This document shows positions 40,386 through 51,437 of a stretch of DNA of 64,000 nt, in pieces (positions within the stretch are counted from its first letter, which is position 1; the number at the start of each line of letters is the position of its first letter). Origin of the DNA: Gracilaria gracilis (lineage: Eukaryota > Rhodophyta > Florideophyceae > Gracilariales > Gracilariaceae); NCBI GenBank assembly GCA_030374805.1, contig JARGSG010000011.1:496001-560000 (forward strand), written 5' to 3'. Under the pieces are notes generated by a model that was given only the letters and a program-made list of their open reading frames with translations, searched no databases and was not told the DNA's origin. A program made the translations under genes and the position numbers.

Positions 40386-42302
40386 CTACTGGTGACCAGC
40401 GTTGTTTCCCGGAGCCGGCGTCGCAAGACCCCAACCCGCGGGAGCTTGATTGCCCTCCGCAGGGACCTGTGCCGCGTCAGCGCCCGTATTAGGAACACCC
40501 ACAAGGGGGATGTCGTCGTCCACCACCTCGCCATCACCATGGTCTAAGGAGGGATCGACCCAGTCCGCTGGAGGCCCATAGTCGTCAGGGAACACGAACC
40601 CAGTCGGGTGTCCAATCGGCATAGCCCTAGGGGCCCGCATCATTGCTCTCGCATGAGCTTCGGAGATCATTTGCCGTTCCCACGGATCGTAGTACGCGAA
40701 GGTCCCCGAACGGGTGGATATTCTTCCCGGTGATCGGTCGTTGCCGCGAGGACCACCTTCTGGCTGCCAGTGCACCAGAATCCGGCCCCAATCGACGGCC
40801 TCGATGAAGCGTAGGAGCAGGTGAACCTCTTCCTGGTTGGAATCGAACCCCAAGGGTATAGACAGATCCTGTCGCCGGATAATCCATCGGAGCATCGGAG
40901 GGAGATACCAGAGACGGTAATGACCGTACGTACCCCACAGGAAATGTACCGCCACGCGGGCACCCCACTCCGCCGCAAAGAGCGTCCAGTACCCAGAGCG
41001 GGGATCGTTCAACATTCTACAGCCTACATAGTAGAGGCATGGAGGAAGTTCGGCGTAGCTCCCTCGCGGGACCTCGACATTCGCCCACCAGCTGGGAAGC
41101 GCAGCGTATTGCCTCGGCAGGGAGTTGTAGCGCAATCGCTCAGCCTCCAAGTGTGGATACGGAATCAGGAACCCTTGACGGGACCGCAAGCTTTGCTCGA
41201 GCCGAACACGGCGCTCAAAGCTCCACAAGAAATCATTGGATGATCGCCGAAGGTATCGGAATTCCGCCCGAAGAAGAGGACAACTCCAGAGAAGCAAACC
41301 ATCGACCACGTTCGGTACCTCAGCCCAATGGGGAGACTCGTTGAACTCCGCTAATGCGTATCCGTAGGATCTCTCACCGAAAGTTCGGAAATGTGATACG
41401 TCAAAGTTGAACCGCAACGGAACCAAGTGATCCGATCGAACACGGCTAGCACCTTCACAGGCAGTACAAGCCCACAGTGCTCTAGTGCGACTAAGGGAAT
41501 CACCGCCCGTACAGAACAGGTGCAGGGGATCGACCGCCACACGGAGATGCCAGCTTCTGGACCGAACTACTTCGCGATGGAGCCCACCGGGGAGGTAACC
41601 GTTCTCAGCATACGAGTCAATAAGAGCCTCGTCGGCTACGGCCGTCGGATGGAACCATGGTGCACGGCAGTACACCTCGCCATGCTGCCGAGGCCGTCTG
41701 AAACGGAGACTTTCCAAGCTGATCCAGCCCCTGGCATTGACCGTTAACGGCATCGCTTGCTCGGAGTTCCACGCCGCTGCGTCGATATCGGGAGCCTGAG
41801 GAGGCGCTGCGGGATCGTAGCCTTGCGAGGATTGTCCAGGTTGAGCGCCCTGTTGGGAGAAGTAGCCAGGAGGTTGGTAACCAGATGGATGGTACTGCGG
41901 CTGTGCGTGAGAACCCCCTTGAGGGAGGGGCATCGAGTTAAACCCGCCGAAATATCCGGACGAGCCTGCCATTTGGTAGGGAGACTGCTGATACCCCGAG
42001 AGTTGATGAGCTGGCACCATAGCTTGGGAAGAATGGAACTGAGATGACGCCTGCATAGGAAGTTGTTGAAAGCCTAAGTAGGAAAGGTTCTCGACGGGAG
42101 CAGCACTCGAAAAAGCCGCCTGTGAGGCACTTGAAGAAGCGTTCCCCGGAAGCGGGTTAGTCGCAAAAGGATTCATGCCTGGTGTAGGGGAGAAGGTTGG
42201 AGATAAGAGTTTTTGCCGCAAAGTCGGAGAAGAGTGATGTCGTGTACCACGCGTTGGTTCAGGAGGCTGTGCAGGTATTGCCAAAGTCTCGGAGTCCGCC
42301 AT
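40386..42302 (-). mobile_element. 638-aa antisense reading frame inside the gypsy element
   Basis: Starts with ATG at 42302, 82 bp inside the 3' LTR border, and is open for 1.9 kb opposite to gag-pol. The first 190 residues are Pro/Gln/Ser-rich (PQYHPSGYQPPGYF and similar). The rest (about 195-570) looks like a folded domain rich in W, Y, F and R (SFERRVRLEQSLRSRQG, WTLFAAEWGARVAVHFLW). I recognise no family. Antisense extra frames are known in some plant Ty3/gypsy elements, but I cannot link this one to them. The rest of 40006-40385 holds nothing I recognise. Confidence 0.6.
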
Positions 42303-42368
42303 TCTGAGGATCAGTATTTACGTACCGTTCGCCGGCGCCTCCCCGCCGACCAAAGCGCGAACCCTTGG

Positions 42369-42383
42369 CTAAGGAGGGGGAGA
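42369..42383 (+). other. polypurine tract of the gypsy element
   Basis: CTAAGGAGGGGGAGA directly abuts the 3' LTR at 42384, the normal plus-strand primer site. The same 14-mer occurs inside pol at 35612-35625 and 38798-38811. Confidence 0.8.
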
Positions 42384-43380
42384 TGTGGAGCAATGACAAT
42401 CCGATGTCGGCACAATGAAGGTTCTCATAATGGAGCTCTATCCATTGAGCCCTGACGTGTCAGACTATGAATATGGACCTCGTTTCCGGTGAAATTGGAA
42501 ATATTGTTCGGACGTACCTTGTTAGGTGAATCGGGGATAGAACCTATGAAATAGGTGTACAGTAGGGCCTTGTGGCATATTTGTCAAAATATTTGGCGTC
42601 ACACCCGCTGGGTAGATACTGTGGCACCCTGACACTGGGTTGTCCACGTGTAGAGCCCTCGTGGGAGTGCGCAGCCCTAGATACAGTAGATAGTATATAT
42701 GCTCGGGCGATCTCGCCCTGGAGCCACTAAGTAAAACTCACCTGAGTCGTATCTTCTTCCTGAAGTACGTGGTCTTCATCCCGAAGGCTGGGCTATAGTT
42801 GTTACTGCCTACGTAGGTTCACGACTTCTCTACGGAGAGTAACCACGACTGGTCTCGGTACAATCACCCCTCAGAGTCCCTAAGGAAGTTCTTTACTACC
42901 AGTGTCTGGCTTGTTTTGCTAATTACCCCAGTGTCAGGTTGTATTTGTTGTCGTTCACCGAAGCACCGGATCTTTGTTTAGTTCATCTTTTTCCTGGTGC
43001 AAGTCTCGCTTCCGCCTCTGTACAGAGTTACATTTGGACACTCGTGTGTGTGTGCCTCGTTCCGCTATCGGCCCTGTTCCCGCCGTTGGCACGGGCCGTA
43101 GCTTCGCTCGTGTGGTTCCCCGTAGGAGCATTACACCGTCTTACGGCACCTTTCGCTCCACTTCTAGACTCGTTCTCTCTTGATCCGTCGTCGGTTATTC
43201 CTCTCTAGGCCCATGCTCTTCTTTACCTCTGCAGGTTATTCCAGTACCGTCTCCGGTTTACACCCGGATGCCACGCGGCACTCGCACGGGCAGAGGGTTC
43301 TACTTCTGAGTTCGCCCTTTTGTGGGAGCAGGACTCGGACACCCTGGTGGACACGTACCCTCTTTGGGGTTTGCTCTACA
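42384..43380 (+). repeat. gypsy 3' LTR
   Basis: 997 bp from TGTGGAGCAATG to GCTCTACA, with one unit of the 162-bp repeat. It is followed by the CAGAG duplication. Confidence 0.95.
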
Positions 43381-43385
43381 CAGAG

Positions 43386-44189
43386 AAGATAGAACCCCAT
43401 ATTATCCCAGCTTGTACAGCACCCTACAAGGAGTTGAGAAGTCGGCAGACGTGGCAGGGGTTCTTGACGATACCGGAAGAGTCCGTGGGTTGTTCCATGA
43501 TCATGGGAACATCCAGTTTGCCATACAAGTAGGCGTTGGAGACGTCTGCTCCTTCCAGGAAAAGGTCACGTGCAGCGGCAAAGGAGAGAAGGATACGCAG
43601 GGCTTCATGACAAGCCACGGGAGCTTAAGTGTTGAACGGATCGAAGTCGATGAAGGGCTTCTGCTTGTCTCCCCGTAGACAACAGCGTGCCTTCTTCAAG
43701 AACTTCTTTCCGATTCCATCCAACACCTTCTCCCTGAATACCCATGTATATGGAACAGGTTTCATCCAAGACTCCCGGGGGGTGAGTTCCCAAGTGCTTC
43801 GACGGATGAGTGCATTCATCTCGCGGTCGATGGCCTCACACCAACCTGGATCCTTGCACGCTTCCTTGGAACTACTAGAAACTGTGGGGTCATTGACAGT
43901 CTTTTTCGAGACCCAGACACTCGGAAAGTTATGCGTGATTGTAGTGAATGCCTTTACCAAGTGGTCTTCCAAGTCGGGACCATTACTGGTCTGATCGACG
44001 GGCTCCATCTCCTCATCTGCTGTTGACGAGTTATACCTTACAGGCGGGTGGAGACGTTGGAAAGTGGCGATGAGTTGGTCGCCTTAAAGCACAGGATACG
44101 GCAAGTGACGACCGAGGTCTTCTCCGGCACGAACACACGGAAAAGTGTGTTGTCCCTTTGCATGCCGACAAAGTGCGCGAAGACGGACC
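43386..44189 (-). mobile_element. copia middle part: integrase end and start of RT
   Basis: Minus-sense words include FVGMQRDNTLFRVFVPEKT (end of the integrase region), WELTPRESWMKPVPYTWVF and VSNAYLYGKLDVPMI (RT). It ends at the edge of the 12.3-kb block at GGACC (44185-44189), and its content complements the part to the right of 56469. Confidence 0.8.
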
Positions 44190-44239
44190 CCCTATGGTGT
44201 AAATGGCCGTCCGAAAAGTGTCCCTGTAATGGCCGAAGT

Positions 44240-45325
44240 TAGGACCCGCATGGACCTGCCTTTTTGTATCGTATGTGGTACAGTATGTGGCCAAAATGAG
44301 GGCGCTGTTGGGCCCTCTAATTATGGCCTACGGAAGGCCCCATTCAGCATGCCAAGTTTGGACCGAAATATGTGCGCATGTAGTACAAGGATGAAGAGCC
44401 GACTTGTACCTCAATAGTTATCGGTGCTGTAATCATAGCATACCTCAGAAGGACAGTATGATGGCAAGAAATGGCCATAATTTCTTCCCATGTAAGGGCC
44501 GGAATATGACCTGGAAAGGTACTCAGAAAGGTCATAGCTGTTACGAGTACAGGACACGTTTGGATACTATTTCTGGCCACATTGATGACCGTACGTTTCT
44601 GAGATATCTCCGGAGTTGGGACGAAGAAGGCACAGCTCCTTGTAGAGCCATATGTCCTATATTGTGCCAAAATAGGTTGTAGAGTAGCGCAATGGCTATC
44701 GCTGGGAAGGGACAAACGGAGACCGCATTCGGATCGAAAAAGCTCTCTGTAACGTCCCATTGATGCCCAGCAAACGCACGAGAACATACTCCGCATTGCG
44801 ATGTTCATAGGCGACAATAGGCCTCAGAGATACCAATAATACCCTTGCGAGCACAAGAAACAAAACCATTTAGACCAGAACTGGTCATTTATTCATCCGT
44901 TGAGCTTGCGAGGTATTGCATCTAAACCATTACCGAACGGTGACATGAGAACAGGAGCAAGACACGAACAAATACTGTTGGTAAAACTTGAAAGTCGAGA
45001 GCCACCGATTCATTCAATCGATGCACGTGAAGTAGATTCAACGCAATGTCCAATTCTATTTGTATAGGAGTGGTACGAGAGATATGCAGGGAACGTTAGA
45101 ATATGTCCGGAGGATTTAAGCTTGAGTTCGCACTTACAATTAGCGAAATCTAACTTCGCTTACTTCGATACCAATCTGTAGAGTACGTAATGAGGACCTT
45201 TCAGAAGTTGATGGAAAGATTCTGTGAAAGAGATGAGAGCATCCGGTTAGTCGACTTTTCGATAAGACGTACGTTTGGAACTTAGAACTCACATGCAGAA
45301 CGTGCAACTTCAACAACTGACTTCT
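44240..45325. other. left arm of the composite block, no gene recognised
   Basis: Non-coding by eye. It is rich in short GGCC-centred words (for example TATGTGGCCAAAAT, AAATGGCCATAA, CTGGCCACATT), consistent with subterminal transposase-binding repeats. Confidence 0.4.
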
Positions 45326-45330
45326 CTCAT

Positions 45331-46589
45331 TCATTTGCGCGACATACTAAATCTGCACTTTCGCCCTCCAGTCCTGGAGTAGCGTTGGACGGCTTCCTTT
45401 TTCTTGTCAAGAGCATCGAAAGCCTTATGAAGCACAACACCGTGACCCTCATCCTTCGAGGAGTCCCCTTCGTCTCCAGACAGGTGTGGAGATATCTCGT
45501 TGTCGCTTCGATGACAAGTGCCCAAGGCCTTTCGTTCCGTGTTGAAACGAAGCTTGCATTGGAATACACTTCTAGGCTGTTTCTTCCCAACAGAGGCCCT
45601 TCTCTTCCTTCCCAGTTTCTCCCCCTGTACCTGAGATGTAGCTCATGCAATAGACGGAGCGATGGTTTCATCTTCAGTACCTCTTCCGAAACTCTGGTTC
45701 TCATTACCTTCACCTTCGCTCCGCTCATGCTGCTCAATGCTCCCAATTTCTTCACGTAAAGCAACGCGAAATCCTGTTCCGCTACGAGGTCCTTCATCCT
45801 GAACATGTATCTCTTTCGCGCATGAAGGACGAGCGTTGTTAGTGTCATTACTGCAAATTCTTTGAACACCAATGCTAGATCCCCCGACTTGATGGCATCC
45901 GGTACTAGATTGAGGCACCTGGGTGAGTGTGTTCTGCTCATGGGTGGGGATGGTAGCTGCGGTTGCATCGGTGTTGTTCTTCTTGCTACGCTTCAAGGCC
46001 TCAACGGCAGCCTTCTTATCTCTTTGAACGGCTTCCTTGATGAGATAATCCATAACCCATCCTCTCTGAGCAGTGGAGAGGACGGGATACGTTCTATAAG
46101 ACGTCTCTTCATATTTGAAAATTGGGATGAGTACTCTTTCTTGAGGTAGGTGTAAGTTCGAATCCCTCGCTCAAGACCGAGTCGCTGGTATCGAAACATT
46201 CGCACATCATCTTTGATTGCATTGGCCATCTCCGGGTAAATTGGAAAGTCATCTTCAATTTGTTCCGTACTGCGGCCCATCCGCTCCTGGTACAGACGAT
46301 TGAATAAAGACCTTGCAGAAACCGTTGTACCCGTGGGCACCCCAGGGCGGTCTGACTCCTTCATCCTCCTTTTGCACATAGCAGTTGGTATAATGACAGA
46401 CCTCGGCGACAGCATAATGTGCCTATCAAGTGCGTTTGGCTGCAGTTCTACGTTTACGTTCCGATTTACACTCGGAGCGGTTGACACTGCGATCGTATTT
46501 TGGTTAGATGCCTCAAAGGATGCATTGCCTCGGAAATTGGGGGCAATAGCGCTGTCCACCGTCACAGGATGCAACGTCCTGGAGCTCAT
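45331..46589 (-). CDS. second transposon gene, divergent from the transposase
   Basis: Begins at ATG 46589 and reads 180 residues (SLFNRLYQERMGRSTEQIED, FRYQRLGLERGIRTYTYLKK). Coding-like sequence then continues in another frame from about 46053 (LIKEAVQRDKKAAVEALKRS and onwards, acidic and polar). A small intron or a one-base shift near 46055 would explain this. The charged, non-catalytic composition and its place next to a transposase suggest a DNA-binding accessory protein such as TNPA of CACTA elements, but I see no direct homology. The 46590-47122 spacer should hold both promoters. Confidence 0.4.
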
Positions 46590-47122
46590 GACATGCCCTG
46601 ACCGGATATAAATATGCAGCCGAAGTTAGAGTCAACGCAGCCTCGAGGAAATGCAAAGTTCGGAGACTTACGTTTCAAAAGCAGAGAGAACTCGCTAGGA
46701 AAGCAAACGCAGAGAAGGGTGGGAACGCTCAACGATATGAATTGTCGGCTAAAGCAGCCGTGTCCAAAGATTGAAGTCCTGCTTCTTGTTTCAGAGAGGA
46801 TTTCGCTGACGGTGGAATGAGAGAGACGAAAAGAGACGAGGAGTGGGAGAGACGGGAATGAGGCTTAAGTTCCGCGTTGCTCCCTTGGGCGGAACGAAAA
46901 GCTCCTATCGATATGAAAATAGTGAAACTTATTCCCTGATGTTTGAAGCGCTGGGATGAGACAGAAGTTTTGAATATATTTCATGTCCTCGATTTCACTT
47001 CTCAGAACTGGTTGGTTAAGAGTAGTTAATCTGAATTGGTTGTGGTACGCTCCTGCATCCGAAAGGAGTCCTCTTCTTCTCCATCTGACGAGAGGCATGG
47101 GGAGAGGTAGAAAGCGCTACAG

Positions 47123-50100
47123 ATGGGAAATATCATCTCATCTGCCACGGGTAATGCCCAAACACAATCATGGCACAATGGAGATATACACACGGCTGAT
47201 TGCCAACCAGAGGAAGGCATTCAAAAACGTCTCTGCCGATGGCAAACAGTGCAGAACAGAGTGGATCAATGCCCAAATCGAGTTAATAACGGAGAAGAAA
47301 ACGAAGAGAACGAAAACTCTTTTGAAGCTGTAGACTGCAGGGCCGAGACACCATGCTTCCCAGATGACTTGATGGATGAGCACAGTATGGAAACTGATAA
47401 GTGCAATGAGGGCATTGCAACGACTGCTAATCTTGAGCGAGGAAACGAGTCGCAATTTGACCTTCCGTCTTACTCTGTTGGGCCTCCTTCTTCTGTCTCA
47501 GCTACAAATCCCACTCCTCCCCCTGGAAACCAAATTTTCCAAGAAGCACAATGCCGTTCGGGCACATCTCTGTCCGGAGAGACACCCTCTTACCTGCTAT
47601 CTTCTCTCAATCCTAATTCTTCTTGGTCCTCGTTTCAGATGTATAGCAGTGAAACGAGTGATTTTGATGTCAAAGATATTGAATACAAGCGTCTCTCCAG
47701 GTTTTTGTACACAGCAGAGGTGGCTGGTGTTTCTCAGCGAAGAATTGAAAAGCTTCTCCGTGTCGGACCAATTCAAGCAAGACATTCCTACAGAACGTTG
47801 ATATCGTATGCTGCAAAGAAGTCTCAGGTAGAGAAGTCGCACGTCCCCATGTGCAAATTAGGACATGCTGCATACACAGGAAGCCTTAGAGCCTCCCAAA
47901 GCTGTCAAAGCTGCGGTTTGCCATCATCAGAAAGCAGATCCAAGTTCTGGTTCATGAAGCCATCATCAGCCTTGAAAGGATTGTGTGGTGCTCGCGAAAC
48001 GTTTTCAGCAGTAATGGAGGGATGTATACGGGCACGAAAGACGATTGGCGATGTAAAATCGGAGTCACAATTTCACGATTACTTTCATGGCGAGATGTTC
48101 ATTAGAATGCATGGTGAACGGCTTGAGTCTTGGACCCCAGAAAGCGACGAGCTGTATGTGTTTCTAACGCTTTCAACTGATGGATTTGAATGCACTAGAA
48201 ATAGAAGAGGTGAACCAGTTTCAGCTTGGCCTATTGTTGCCAGCGTTCTTAACCACACACCGGAAGAGCGTAGTCGGGCATCCAATGTTTTGATACTTGC
48301 AGTCGTCCCAGACTCGGACGACCCCAAGTACTTCGATTCGTTCATGAACGAAATCATCCTCGACTTGAGATTTTTGGAGACTGGGGTACCCGTACCCTGT
48401 CATGATGGAAAGGTCAGAAAGCTGAAGGCCTTCCTGTTGAACTTCAACGCAGATTGGCCGGCAGCATCAAAAGTCCTCGGTTACATTGGCCACACTGGCA
48501 AAGTATTTTGTCGCTTCTGCATGAAGCGGAGGATATATGTCAAGGAGTGCAAGTGCTTGTGTGCGGTACCAGCGGATATGAATGTTCTGAAAATTGTTGT
48601 ACAGATACGGTACAACCCTGTTGATGTAGTAAAATCGGAGTGCGGTGAGAAGCGAGTTTCAAGCGATGTAGCGAGGATTTGGAGGAAGTTGCGATCAAAC
48701 AAAACCGATCAAAGGGCCCGCAAAGAAATCGTAGCTTATAGCGGCATTAAGAAAAGTTCCTGTCTTTTCTCTCTTGAACTTGACTTCATTTATGCGTTCC
48801 CGTACGACATAATGCACCCCGTTCTTATCGGATGGACGAAGCATGTACTGCGGCTGGTTACTGGGACGCAAAGATGCCATCAAAATTTGCGCCAACTCCC
48901 AAAGTACCGCATTTTTCCTGCAATTCTGGAGAAGATTTGTCAGGCAATGGCCGATTCTTCCGCTGGTATTCCAAGCTGCTGGGGACGGTCTCCTTTACCA
49001 CTGAAGAATTTGGCGCACTTCAAGGCTGAAGATCTAAAGCGCCATGCGCAATTGTACTTGATGCCCTTCTTTCACAGGTACAAGGTCGAGAAGAAGGTCC
49101 TTCATCTCTTTCATTTGACGGCAAACATGATCAGTATAAGTTTCGGATATGGCTGCGGTGCTAATAGTATTCAGCAGCTCACAATGGTGGTGGAACAGTT
49201 GTACGCGAGATTTGTGCGCTTGTTTGTGGAAGGAACCTCTTCAAGAAATTGTTTGACGCCAACAACTCATGCCATTCTACATCTCCCTGAGCTACTGAAG
49301 GAGTGCGGCCCTCTGCCGTTATCTTCACAGTTTATGGTGGAAAGGCTGCTCGGCGAAATTGGGAAACGGGTTCAGCAAACGTCGAGTCTCTCTGCACATC
49401 TTTTTCATAAAAACTTCAAACTCCTGACTTTGACGTTGGCAAACGAAGGGGAACCCATCAATCCATTGGAGGATCCTTCACAAACTTTCACGTCAACGTT
49501 TCATCCTTCAAGCGCTGCAGATTTGGGCATGCGACCTTTAGAGTTTCACACGGGGACTAAATGTATTGGAACTGGAGTATTGGACGCGAGAACCACTCCC
49601 TCTCATGCACGAGCAGTGCAAAGATTCATGAATGAGAACTTTCCGAAACATGCTAACTCATTTTGCACACGATCTGTAAAGAAGTTCAAAGCGGCCAAAT
49701 TAACGATCCCGTCTGGATCCATAACGATAGAATCATTGCAGTCTTTCACATCTCGATCAAAAACATATCAGAGAACTGCAGGGCAGAAGTTTTGCATCGC
49801 CGCCCATTTCCTTGCCGAGAATCCACAAAGTTCCCTTCTCAGTCCGACCACATCCACCTCTCCTGTGGTCAAGCACCTCTACTACGGAAGTGTGAAAAGG
49901 ATTCTTCAGTTTGAGCTGGAGTTCGGAGCGGGACCCATGCGTGTAACATCAGTGTTCCTGGATGTGAAATGGCATTACAAATTAGTCGAAGAGGAACGCT
50001 TCGACCTCGTGTATAGCGACAACATTAAAAGCGGAGAGATTACTATCGAGCATGCCCAGTGTGTTGACAGATTGATTGGATTCTTAGATATTGATGGACG

Positions 50101-50182
50101 CCGTTATTACGTGGATCCATTTCGGTTACGGAATAAGCAAAATGCACATGCCGTACTGCAAGGGGTGATACGAACAGGTTGA
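47123..50182 (+). CDS. CACTA/EnSpm-like (tnp2-type) transposase
   Basis: An intact 1019-aa frame from ATG to TGA. The first 240 residues are disordered. A Cys motif (C244, C261, C264) precedes the catalytic region. STDGFE (D353) followed by AWPIVASVLN matches the D-G-F ... W-P pattern of Transposase_21. FNADWPAAS (D444) matches the D-x-PA block, and CRFC (463-466) the following zinc pair. FMVERLLGEIGKRV near 740 resembles the E-R-x-L-G-x-x-K block (DUF4218-like) that should supply the acidic third residue. It ends with a domain carrying VFLDVKWHYK, common in this family. The enzyme would cut and join the element's ends. Its intactness contrasts with the damaged cargo genes. A fungal-type Plavaka relative is the main alternative. 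Confidence 0.8.
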   Translation: MGNIISSATGNAQTQSWHNGDIHTADCQPEEGIQKRLCRWQTVQNRVDQCPNRVNNGEENEENENSFEAVDCRAETPCFPDDLMDEHSMETDKCNEGIATTANLERGNESQFDLPSYSVGPPSSVSATNPTPPPGNQIFQEAQCRSGTSLSGETPSYLLSSLNPNSSWSSFQMYSSETSDFDVKDIEYKRLSRFLYTAEVAGVSQRRIEKLLRVGPIQARHSYRTLISYAAKKSQVEKSHVPMCKLGHAAYTGSLRASQSCQSCGLPSSESRSKFWFMKPSSALKGLCGARETFSAVMEGCIRARKTIGDVKSESQFHDYFHGEMFIRMHGERLESWTPESDELYVFLTLSTDGFECTRNRRGEPVSAWPIVASVLNHTPEERSRASNVLILAVVPDSDDPKYFDSFMNEIILDLRFLETGVPVPCHDGKVRKLKAFLLNFNADWPAASKVLGYIGHTGKVFCRFCMKRRIYVKECKCLCAVPADMNVLKIVVQIRYNPVDVVKSECGEKRVSSDVARIWRKLRSNKTDQRARKEIVAYSGIKKSSCLFSLELDFIYAFPYDIMHPVLIGWTKHVLRLVTGTQRCHQNLRQLPKYRIFPAILEKICQAMADSSAGIPSCWGRSPLPLKNLAHFKAEDLKRHAQLYLMPFFHRYKVEKKVLHLFHLTANMISISFGYGCGANSIQQLTMVVEQLYARFVRLFVEGTSSRNCLTPTTHAILHLPELLKECGPLPLSSQFMVERLLGEIGKRVQQTSSLSAHLFHKNFKLLTLTLANEGEPINPLEDPSQTFTSTFHPSSAADLGMRPLEFHTGTKCIGTGVLDARTTPSHARAVQRFMNENFPKHANSFCTRSVKKFKAAKLTIPSGSITIESLQSFTSRSKTYQRTAGQKFCIAAHFLAENPQSSLLSPTTSTSPVVKHLYYGSVKRILQFELEFGAGPMRVTSVFLDVKWHYKLVEEERFDLVYSDNIKSGEITIEHAQCVDRLIGFLDIDGRRYYVDPFRLRNKQNAHAVLQGVIRTG

Positions 50183-51145
50183 TATGTCATCGGAAACATT
50201 TCATCACGGCCAGGAGCTCTATACGGTCAAGCCTGAGTTTCAGCTGATACTCGTACGCAAAGCCTCCTTGTTGGATTCGTAATGCCTTTACTATCTGGTA
50301 ATGAGCCAAGACGTTGACACGTTTAGCAGCAAACTGCTCCTCGGCATTCGGCCGAGTTCCGAAAGATTCTCCACTGCAAACATGACAGTAGCACATGGTG
50401 ACGACAGTTCCGGTTCACCAGATATCGTCGCGATTTCGCGTGCGCTTTTCTGTTAGGTGCAGTTAAATTGGGGTGATTATGTTAGTTATTGGGTCTGGGC
50501 TTGTTGCATTGTGTTGGGCGTTAGGTTCATGTACCATACACTCACGAAGGTTTCTGCTTGATATTTTCAACGTAGTTCGTTGAACCGATGGCCACCTTTT
50601 GACCAAAGTGTGCGCGACCTACGCTGCACCACATTATATCAGCAATAACGTCAGCAACACGACCAGCTGCATGAGAAAGCCATTTGGCCGATGAGGGAAT
50701 AGAAAGATTTCATTGGCATCCACACAAAAACCGGAGCGCCGTCGGAAGACGTTGATTGATCAACCGCAGCGCTATCTTTGTCACCAAACCTGTATGGCCA
50801 TGACGCGCACCGAGAGAAAAGCTCTTATTGAGAAAAACTAGAGGTGAACCGGGACATCGTGAACGAGTCTTTGGGGAACAGATGAACTCTCGGCGGTGTA
50901 CATGTGACCTAGTACGAAGAGCACGTATTAAGATCAGGGTTGAAACAGCGAATGTAAATGATAAAGTGATTATGAAACTCTCCGCTCTGCGCCCCACCCT
51001 ACTGCATCATCGGATAAAGTTCTAGAAACATGCGACATCTCCTTCGGCGGCACAGACATTCCACCATCAGGCGGCGTCGGGTTGGACGATAACGAGAAAC
51101 TTCGTATCTCCGTTGGGGACGGCACCTTCTGTGCTTGCCGCCGAT

Positions 51146-51176
51146 CGCCTCAGAGTGATGCCATCACTCTGAGGCG
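51146..51176. repeat. 31-nt palindrome
   Basis: CGCCTCAGAGTGATG (51146-51160) is followed after one base by its exact complement (51162-51176). It lies 260 bp downstream of the C2 gene's end. Confidence 0.85.
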
Positions 51177-51195
51177 GTCGGTTGCAGTGTGTTGA

Positions 51196-51418
51196 GATCG
51201 ATTTGTCTTTCGTCCGCCACAAGAACAAACGCGCACCGTTGGTACATACGGGACACACGTTTGGGTCGCGCCACGGGCTTCTGTGACACGACCCATGCAT
51301 CGCTGGAATGTTGTGATCGATTTGTTTCAGGTCCGCCACAAGAGCAAAAGCGTACATGCGTGTCACAAAAGTTTGGGTCGCGCCACGGGCTTCTGTTGCA
51401 CGACCCATGCCTCGCTTA
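51196..51418. repeat. two-unit tandem duplication, about 110 bp each
   Basis: Both units share GATCGATTTGT, GTCCGCCACAAGA, TTTGGGTCGCGCCACGGG and ACGACCCATGC. Only the first contains the 12-bp-like motif. Confidence 0.75.
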
Positions 51419-51437
51419 ATAAAATACCTCGGTTTCC

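Larger units (their letters stand above)
31071..43380 (+). mobile_element. Ty3/gypsy chromovirus, nearly whole
   Basis: 12.3 kb with TGT...ACA-type LTRs (31071-32391, 42384-43380) and target duplication CAGAG (31066-31070, 43381-43385), inserted into copia RT. Parts in order: gag, protease, RT, RNase H, integrase, a chromodomain, a long antisense frame, a polypurine tract and the 3' LTR. LTRs are about 98% identical outside a tandem array, so insertion was fairly recent. It looks almost whole, with about one visible break in the coding part. A primer-binding site is not obvious; TGGTCTCCTGACTT lies 3 nt after the 5' LTR. Confidence 0.95.
50183..51437. other. spacer inside the block with hairpin and tandem duplication
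   Basis: No gene recognised. A nearly perfect hairpin lies at 51146-51176 and a diverged tandem duplication at 51196-51418. A near copy (CACCGTTGGTAC) of the 12-bp promoter motif lies at 51234-51245. Confidence 0.5.

Noticed and set aside
46149-46159. GTTCGAATCCC, a tRNA B-box look-alike
   Set aside because: Flanking bases do not form a T-stem or acceptor stem, no A box is found upstream, and it lies within the transposon partner gene.
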